DNA of 64,000 bases. Origin: Arthrobacter sp. 31Y (GTDB lineage: Bacteria; Actinomycetota; Actinomycetes; Actinomycetales; Micrococcaceae). The notes below the pieces were generated by a model. That model did not search any database. It was not told the origin of the DNA and saw only the letters and a list, made by a program, of their open reading frames with translations. The position numbers and the translations under genes are program-made. The DNA lies in contig NZ_JAFW01000001.1 in assembly GCF_000526335.1 (NCBI RefSeq), positions 4,836,001 through 4,900,000 of the forward strand, read 5' to 3'. This document shows, piece after piece, positions 59,722 to 64,000 of the stretch (positions within the stretch are counted from its first letter, which is position 1; every line of letters begins with the position of its first letter).

Positions 59722-60510
59722 GTGGTGGAAACAGCAATGCAGGCAGGTAAAGAATCCAAGGCCGGGCGGGTGGCTGGCAAGGTTGCCATAGTCACTGGCG
59801 GCAGGGGAGACCTCGGCAGCGCAACGGCCAGGTTGCTCGCCAATCACGGAGCAACGGTCGCCAGCCTTGACCGGGCAGGAACGGCCGCTCCCGGAACCCA
59901 CCCCGGCATCACCGAGTACGACGTCGACGTCACCGATGAAGCCAGTGTCGCCGAAGCAATCCGCAGGGTTGCTGCGGAGCACGGAACCCCGGATGTCCTG
60001 GTCAACGCAGCAGGAATCATCGGCCCCGCGGGAGCCAGCCACACTGCCACTGTGGATGACTTCAACCTCATCTTCGACGTCAACGTCAAGGGCGTATGGC
60101 TCATGACCAAGCACGTTGTTCCGGGCATGATCCGTCAGCAGTCAGGCAGCATCATCAACTTTTCCTCAATCCATGGATTGACCGGCGGGCGCAACGTGCC
60201 CCTCTACCATGCCACTAAGGGCGCCGTCCGGCTCCTCAGCAAATCTGATGCGGCAACGTATGGGGTCCACGGTGTCAGGGTGAACTCCATCCATCCAGGA
60301 TCGATGAATACCCGCATGAGCCGCCGCTCGGCAGAGCAGTCGGACATCGGTGCGGAGGCCTATTACCAGCAGCTGGTGGGTGGAAACCCGCTTCCCCGGC
60401 AGGGCGAACCGGACGAGATCGCGTACGGGGTCCTCTACCTCGCCTCCGACGAGTCACGGTTCACCACTGGTTCAGAGCTTGTCATTGATGGCGGCTACAC
60501 GGCGGTTTGA
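59722..60510 (+). CDS. Short-chain dehydrogenase/reductase
   Basis: 262-aa NAD(P)-dependent SDR. The Rossmann motif is TGGRGDLG (usual TGxxxGIG with Asp-Leu in place of the more common residues), NAAG follows at the expected place, and the catalytic set is Ser in NFSSIHG plus YHATK. The C-terminal LPRQGEPDEIAYGVLYLASDES is standard. AGGAGG precedes two adjacent GTG codons (59722 and 59725); either may be the start. First gene of the operon continuing with the FAD protein, so probably oxidises an alcohol of the imported substrate to a ketone. Confidence 0.9.
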   Translation: MVETAMQAGKESKAGRVAGKVAIVTGGRGDLGSATARLLANHGATVASLDRAGTAAPGTHPGITEYDVDVTDEASVAEAIRRVAAEHGTPDVLVNAAGIIGPAGASHTATVDDFNLIFDVNVKGVWLMTKHVVPGMIRQQSGSIINFSSIHGLTGGRNVPLYHATKGAVRLLSKSDAATYGVHGVRVNSIHPGSMNTRMSRRSAEQSDIGAEAYYQQLVGGNPLPRQGEPDEIAYGVLYLASDESRFTTGSELVIDGGYTAV

Positions 60511-60604
60511 GCAGTATCGCTGACATACGTCGCTGACAGATCACCGTCACCGCAGAACTCCAGGTTCTTTGAGTGACCACATTCCAACGTCGAGAGGTAC
60601 CACC

Positions 60605-62290
60605 ATGAAATTCATTAACGGGACTAAAGCAGATACCTACGATGTCGTAGTTGTCGGTTCCGGCGCAGGTGCATTGACGGCAGCGGCGACGGCCGCGCGG
60701 GCCGGCAAGTCCGTCGTCGTGCTTGAAAAGACCGAACTGTTGGGCGGCACGTCAGCTGTGTCGGGCGGCATGCTCTGGGTGGCTGACAACCACCATGCCC
60801 GCGAAGCGGGGCTGAGCGATTCCAAGGAGGCGGCTGCTGAGTATATTCGGGCCGTGGCACGCGGCCGGAGCCGTGAAGAGCTGCTGGACGCCGCGCTGAA
60901 CTACGGCGACACCATGCTCCGGTTCACCGAAGACGAATGCGGCGTACGTTTCATCTTCCTGGACAACTTCCCGGATTACCGGCAGGACCTTCCCGGTTCC
61001 GTGGAAGGTGGCAGGACGGTGGAACCGGAGCTGTACAACATCCGTGAAGCACTCGGCGACCTCGCTGTCCATGTTCGTTCTGATGGCCGGGCGCCCTTCA
61101 CCATGCAGGAATATGAAAACTGGGGCGCCTTTACCAAATTCCCTTGGCAGGAGCTGAACGAGCGCCAGGAGCAGGGTCTCGTGGCCAAGGGTCAGGCTCT
61201 TGTTTCGATGCTTGTGTCCAGCTTGGTCCGTGATGACGCGGCGTTGGTGGTTGGCGCCCGCGGACATCGGCTGCTGAACGACGGCGGCAGGGTAGTGGGC
61301 GTCGAGCTCGAGTCGGGTGAGACTTTTCACGCCAACGACGGCGTTGTCCTCGCCACGGGCGGTTTCGAATGGGACAAGTCACTGGCGGACTCGTTGCTGG
61401 CTTCACGGCTGTACATCATGTGCTCGCCTCCATCGAATACGGGCGATGGACTGAAGATGGCCCAACGAATCGGTGCCCAAACCCGCGGTACGCGGGAAGC
61501 ATGGTGGGCGCCGATGGCCATCACGGGAGACACCCGCGATGGTGAACCCATTGGAACCCTGCTCCGCTTCGAGCGGCAAGGCCCGGGCTCGCTCATGGTG
61601 AACCGCCATGGCCGCCGCTTCGCCAACGAATCACAGAACTACAACGACCTCGCGCGGTGCCTGCAGTCATGGGATTCGCCTCATCACCAAACGTTGAACA
61701 CGCCGGCTCACGTGGTGTTCGATCACAGCTACTTGGAACGCTACGGTGTCCTCGCTCACCGGGCGGGTCAACCAACGCCGGACTACCTCGTGGGAGCTCC
61801 CACCCTGACAGAACTCGCCGCCAAAATTGGTGTCTCCGCGGAAAACCTTCAGGCCACGGTAGCGCGCTTCAATGAGTATGCCGTGAAAGGGCAGGATCCT
61901 GACTTTGGGCGGGGCGAAAGCGCCTACGACAAATACTGGGGCGACGACGATTGCCCGTGGCCCAACCCTTCCCTCGGACCGCTGCAGAGAGGACCGTTCT
62001 ATGCCATGGAAGTGGTCAACGGCGCCTTTGGCAGTAATGGGGGAGTTGCTACGGATGGTTCGGCCAGGGTCCTTGACGTGGACGGGCAAGCAATTCCCGG
62101 GCTGTTCGCCGCGGGAAACACCACGGAGAATGCCTACGCTGCCGGCTATCCGGGAGCCGGGGCCACGCTGGGACCCATCATGACCATGGGGTACCTCGCG
62201 GGCCGTGCCATTTCCGGGCAACCCGCCGAATACGTCCCTGCAGTATTCGCAGGTGCCGGTTCCGGTGCTGAATCCGGAGCCGGTGCATGA
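60605..62290 (+). CDS. FAD-dependent 3-ketosteroid-delta1-dehydrogenase-like oxidoreductase
   Basis: 561-aa flavoprotein of the KstD/fumarate-reductase family. FAD motif VVVVGSGAGALTAAATAARAG near the N-terminus, GGTSAVSGGMLW, and the C-terminal AGYPGAGATLG, which matches the KstD catalytic GYPGPGATLG segment. It would introduce a double bond next to a ketone, though the substrate need not be a steroid. GAGAGG precedes ATG 60605; an in-frame ATG at 60569 is less favoured. The stop overlaps the Dabb gene (ATGA). Confidence 0.9.
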   Translation: MKFINGTKADTYDVVVVGSGAGALTAAATAARAGKSVVVLEKTELLGGTSAVSGGMLWVADNHHAREAGLSDSKEAAAEYIRAVARGRSREELLDAALNYGDTMLRFTEDECGVRFIFLDNFPDYRQDLPGSVEGGRTVEPELYNIREALGDLAVHVRSDGRAPFTMQEYENWGAFTKFPWQELNERQEQGLVAKGQALVSMLVSSLVRDDAALVVGARGHRLLNDGGRVVGVELESGETFHANDGVVLATGGFEWDKSLADSLLASRLYIMCSPPSNTGDGLKMAQRIGAQTRGTREAWWAPMAITGDTRDGEPIGTLLRFERQGPGSLMVNRHGRRFANESQNYNDLARCLQSWDSPHHQTLNTPAHVVFDHSYLERYGVLAHRAGQPTPDYLVGAPTLTELAAKIGVSAENLQATVARFNEYAVKGQDPDFGRGESAYDKYWGDDDCPWPNPSLGPLQRGPFYAMEVVNGAFGSNGGVATDGSARVLDVDGQAIPGLFAAGNTTENAYAAGYPGAGATLGPIMTMGYLAGRAISGQPAEYVPAVFAGAGSGAESGAGA

Positions 62291-62577
62291 TCCGCCACGC
62301 GGTGCTTTTCAAGTTCAAGCCGGATTTCCCGGCAGCGGACAAAGCCGCATGGATCGAAGGCTTGAACCGGATGAAGGGCAACATTCCGGGTCTCCTGAAC
62401 CTCACCCATGGAGCGGATGTGCTGCAGCATGATCGTTCTTTCGACTACGCGATCGTGGCCGATTTCAACGCAGTAGAAGACCTTGATGTCTACAACACAC
62501 ACCCGCTGCATGAACCGCTCAAGAAGTACTCGTTCCCCAACAGCGAGCAGATCATCGCCGTTGATTTTCCGCTTTAG
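62287..62577 (+). CDS. Dabb-family (stress-responsive A/B barrel) protein
   Basis: 96-aa dimeric alpha+beta-barrel domain. MIRHAVLFKFKPDF at the start and YNTHPLHEPLKKY near the end are typical. Members can act as cyclases, hydratases or simple binding proteins. Translationally coupled to the FAD protein by ATGA overlap and followed 41 bp later by the MHS transporter, so likely a catalytic or helper step in the same pathway. Confidence 0.86.
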   Translation: MIRHAVLFKFKPDFPAADKAAWIEGLNRMKGNIPGLLNLTHGADVLQHDRSFDYAIVADFNAVEDLDVYNTHPLHEPLKKYSFPNSEQIIAVDFPL

Positions 62578-62618
62578 CTTCGGAATTTTCGAAACTGCGC
62601 CATTCAAAGGAGAATCGC

Positions 62619-64000
62619 ATGTCAAGCACAACCCAGCAGCTCCCAACGCTGCGCAAGACACCCGGAAAAGCGGCCCTGGCCTCCTTCCTGGGAAGCACCC
62701 TGGAGTACTACGACTTCTTCATCTACGGTTCCGCAGCTGCCTTGGTGTTCGGCCCACTCTTCTTCCCTTCGGATGACCCGGCGGTCGGGCTGATCGGTGC
62801 CTTCGCTACTTTCGGGGTGGCCTACGTCGCCCGTCCGGTGGGTGGACTGGTGATGGGCCATTTCGGTGACAAACTGGGCAGGAAGAAGATTCTGCTCATC
62901 ACGCTGAGCGTCATGGGACTTGCTTCCCTGGGCATTGGTTTCTTACCCACGTACAGCCAGATCGGCGTCTGGGCTCCCATCCTGCTGGTGGTCGGGCGCC
63001 TGGCGCAGGGCTTTTCCGCCGGTGCCGAATCGGCGGGCGCCTCCACGCTGACCTTGGAACACTCTCCCGAGGGGCGGCGTGGGTTCTTCACCAGCTTTGT
63101 CATGACCGGATATGCCTCAGGGATGGTGCTTGCCACGCTTATTTTCATCCCCGTCGCGGCGCTTCCCACAGAAGCACTCATGAGTTGGGGCTGGCGCGTA
63201 CCTTTCTGGCTTTCCATCGTGGTGCTGGCCATCGCTTACTGGGTGCGGACCCACTTGGATGAAACGCCCGTGTTCGAAGAATCGAAGGAGCGCAAGTCAG
63301 TTGCGCCGATGCCGCTCCGGGAAGTCCTGCGCTTCCAATCGGCAGATGTGGTCCGGGTGGTTGGAATGTCCATCATGTCGGTCATGCAAACCATCTTCAC
63401 CGTCTTCGGCCTGTCCTACGCCACAGGTGCGGCGGGATTCGATAAAGCATCCATTCTCACCGTCAATGCCGTGGCAATCGGACTGTCCATGTTTGTGATG
63501 CCCTTGACCGCCAGAATCTCTGACCGGGTGGGCCGGCGGCCGCTGCTCCTGACAGCGGCCATCGGCTGCTCGGTGACAATCTTCGCCTACTTCGGAGCGT
63601 TGTCCACCGGCAACATCTTCCTGGTCTTCGCCGCGGCGTTCGTCAACATGACGCTGCTCTACTCCTGCTTCAACGGGATCTGGCCCGCCTATTTCGCTGA
63701 ACTCTTTGCTGCCCCCGTCCGCTACTCCGGAATGGCTTTAGGCAACCAGTTGGGCTTGGTGGTTGCCGGATTCGCTCCGTTGATCGCAGGCTTACTCCTC
63801 GGCAAAGGCAGCGACGGATGGCTCCCCGTTGCCTGCTTCGCCGTCGTCTGCATGGTTATCGCAGGCGTAGCTGCCTTCTTCTCCCGTGAGACCGCCAAAA
63901 CACCCATCGAAGATCTCGGGGGACCCTACTGGCGGGGTGTCGCAGCCAGGAACGGGAAACTAGTCACCAGGAGCCTGCAGCGTGTTGCGCACAAACTTTC
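62619..64000 (+). CDS. MHS-family metabolite:H+ symporter (3' end outside window)
   Basis: MFS transporter of the metabolite:H+ symporter branch (460 codons visible, near full length with no stop before the edge). GSTLEYYDFFIYGSAAALVF in TM1 and MGHFGDKLGRKKIL (motif A) are typical, as are RLAQGFSAGAES and the late motif RISDRVGRRPLL. Such proteins import mono- or dicarboxylates, betaines or aromatic acids. AAAGGAG precedes ATG 62619. It is the uptake system of the SDR-FAD-Dabb operon. Confidence 0.92.
   Translation, partial: MSSTTQQLPTLRKTPGKAALASFLGSTLEYYDFFIYGSAAALVFGPLFFPSDDPAVGLIGAFATFGVAYVARPVGGLVMGHFGDKLGRKKILLITLSVMGLASLGIGFLPTYSQIGVWAPILLVVGRLAQGFSAGAESAGASTLTLEHSPEGRRGFFTSFVMTGYASGMVLATLIFIPVAALPTEALMSWGWRVPFWLSIVVLAIAYWVRTHLDETPVFEESKERKSVAPMPLREVLRFQSADVVRVVGMSIMSVMQTIFTVFGLSYATGAAGFDKASILTVNAVAIGLSMFVMPLTARISDRVGRRPLLLTAAIGCSVTIFAYFGALSTGNIFLVFAAAFVNMTLLYSCFNGIWPAYFAELFAAPVRYSGMALGNQLGLVVAGFAPLIAGLLLGKGSDGWLPVACFAVVCMVIAGVAAFFSRETAKTPIEDLGGPYWRGVAARNGKLVTRSLQRVAHKL

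Overview
The window is high-GC (roughly 60-65 percent by eye), densely coded, with frequent GTG/TTG starts, a DtxR/IdeR-type iron box, a DUF222/HNH endonuclease, an actinobacterial second EF-G, RpiR/GntR/IclR-controlled catabolic clusters and dre-like operators. Together these suggest an Arthrobacter/Paenarthrobacter-type soil actinobacterium (Micrococcaceae); this is inferred from gene content, not from a database match. I saw no tRNA, rRNA, CRISPR array, complete insertion sequence or prophage. Both edges cut genes: a GH78 rhamnosidase on the left and an MHS transporter on the right. Layout: 1-5.4 kb, a rhamnoside/glucoside locus (GH78, GH1, MFS transporter, divergent TetR regulator). 5.4-10.4 kb, a SnoaL-like protein, ArfB-type ribosome rescue factor and an iron-siderophore ABC operon (ATPase, lipoprotein, fused double permease) behind an IdeR/DtxR-like box. 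10.4-15.5 kb, small enzymes and an MFS transporter. 15.5-23 kb, a tightly coupled five-gene operon, SWIM finger - DUF5691 - MoxR AAA+ ATPase - DUF5682 - VWA protein: the best candidate here for a poorly described system. 23.2-29.2 kb, an RpiR-controlled catabolic cluster (beta-hydroxyacid dehydrogenase, aldehyde dehydrogenase, M20 amidohydrolase, DUF3100 transporter). 29.4-31.4 kb, a 3-hydroxybenzoate-hydroxylase-like flavoprotein behind a perfect 13-bp-arm palindrome. 31.5-35.9 kb, a stand-alone 5'-3' exonuclease, a secreted repeat protein, a duplicated intergenic repeat and the DUF222/HNH gene. 36-40.3 kb, a hexapeptide acyltransferase fused to a helical domain, then a cupin, MmyB-type regulator and zinc alcohol dehydrogenase. 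40.4-46.3 kb, HrpB helicase, then an amidohydrolase/APC permease pair facing a TetR gene with a clear operator. 46.4-53.6 kb, housekeeping-type genes (M50-like protein, EF-G2, alpha/beta hydrolase, LigD-type polymerase, a degenerate serine-hydrolase lipoprotein, a YrdC/YciO protein). 53.7-56.7 kb, an ABC exporter with a LolA-like secreted protein. 56.8-64 kb, a BadF-type sugar kinase with the tail of a lost sugar porter, a DasR/NagR-like GntR regulator with three dre-like sites, an IclR regulator and a catabolic operon (SDR, KstD-like flavoprotein, Dabb protein, MHS transporter). The common theme is nutrient scavenging: most clusters pair a transporter, one or two hydrolases or oxidoreductases and a local one-component regulator. 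Functions are assigned from visible motifs and remembered family features only; no search was run.
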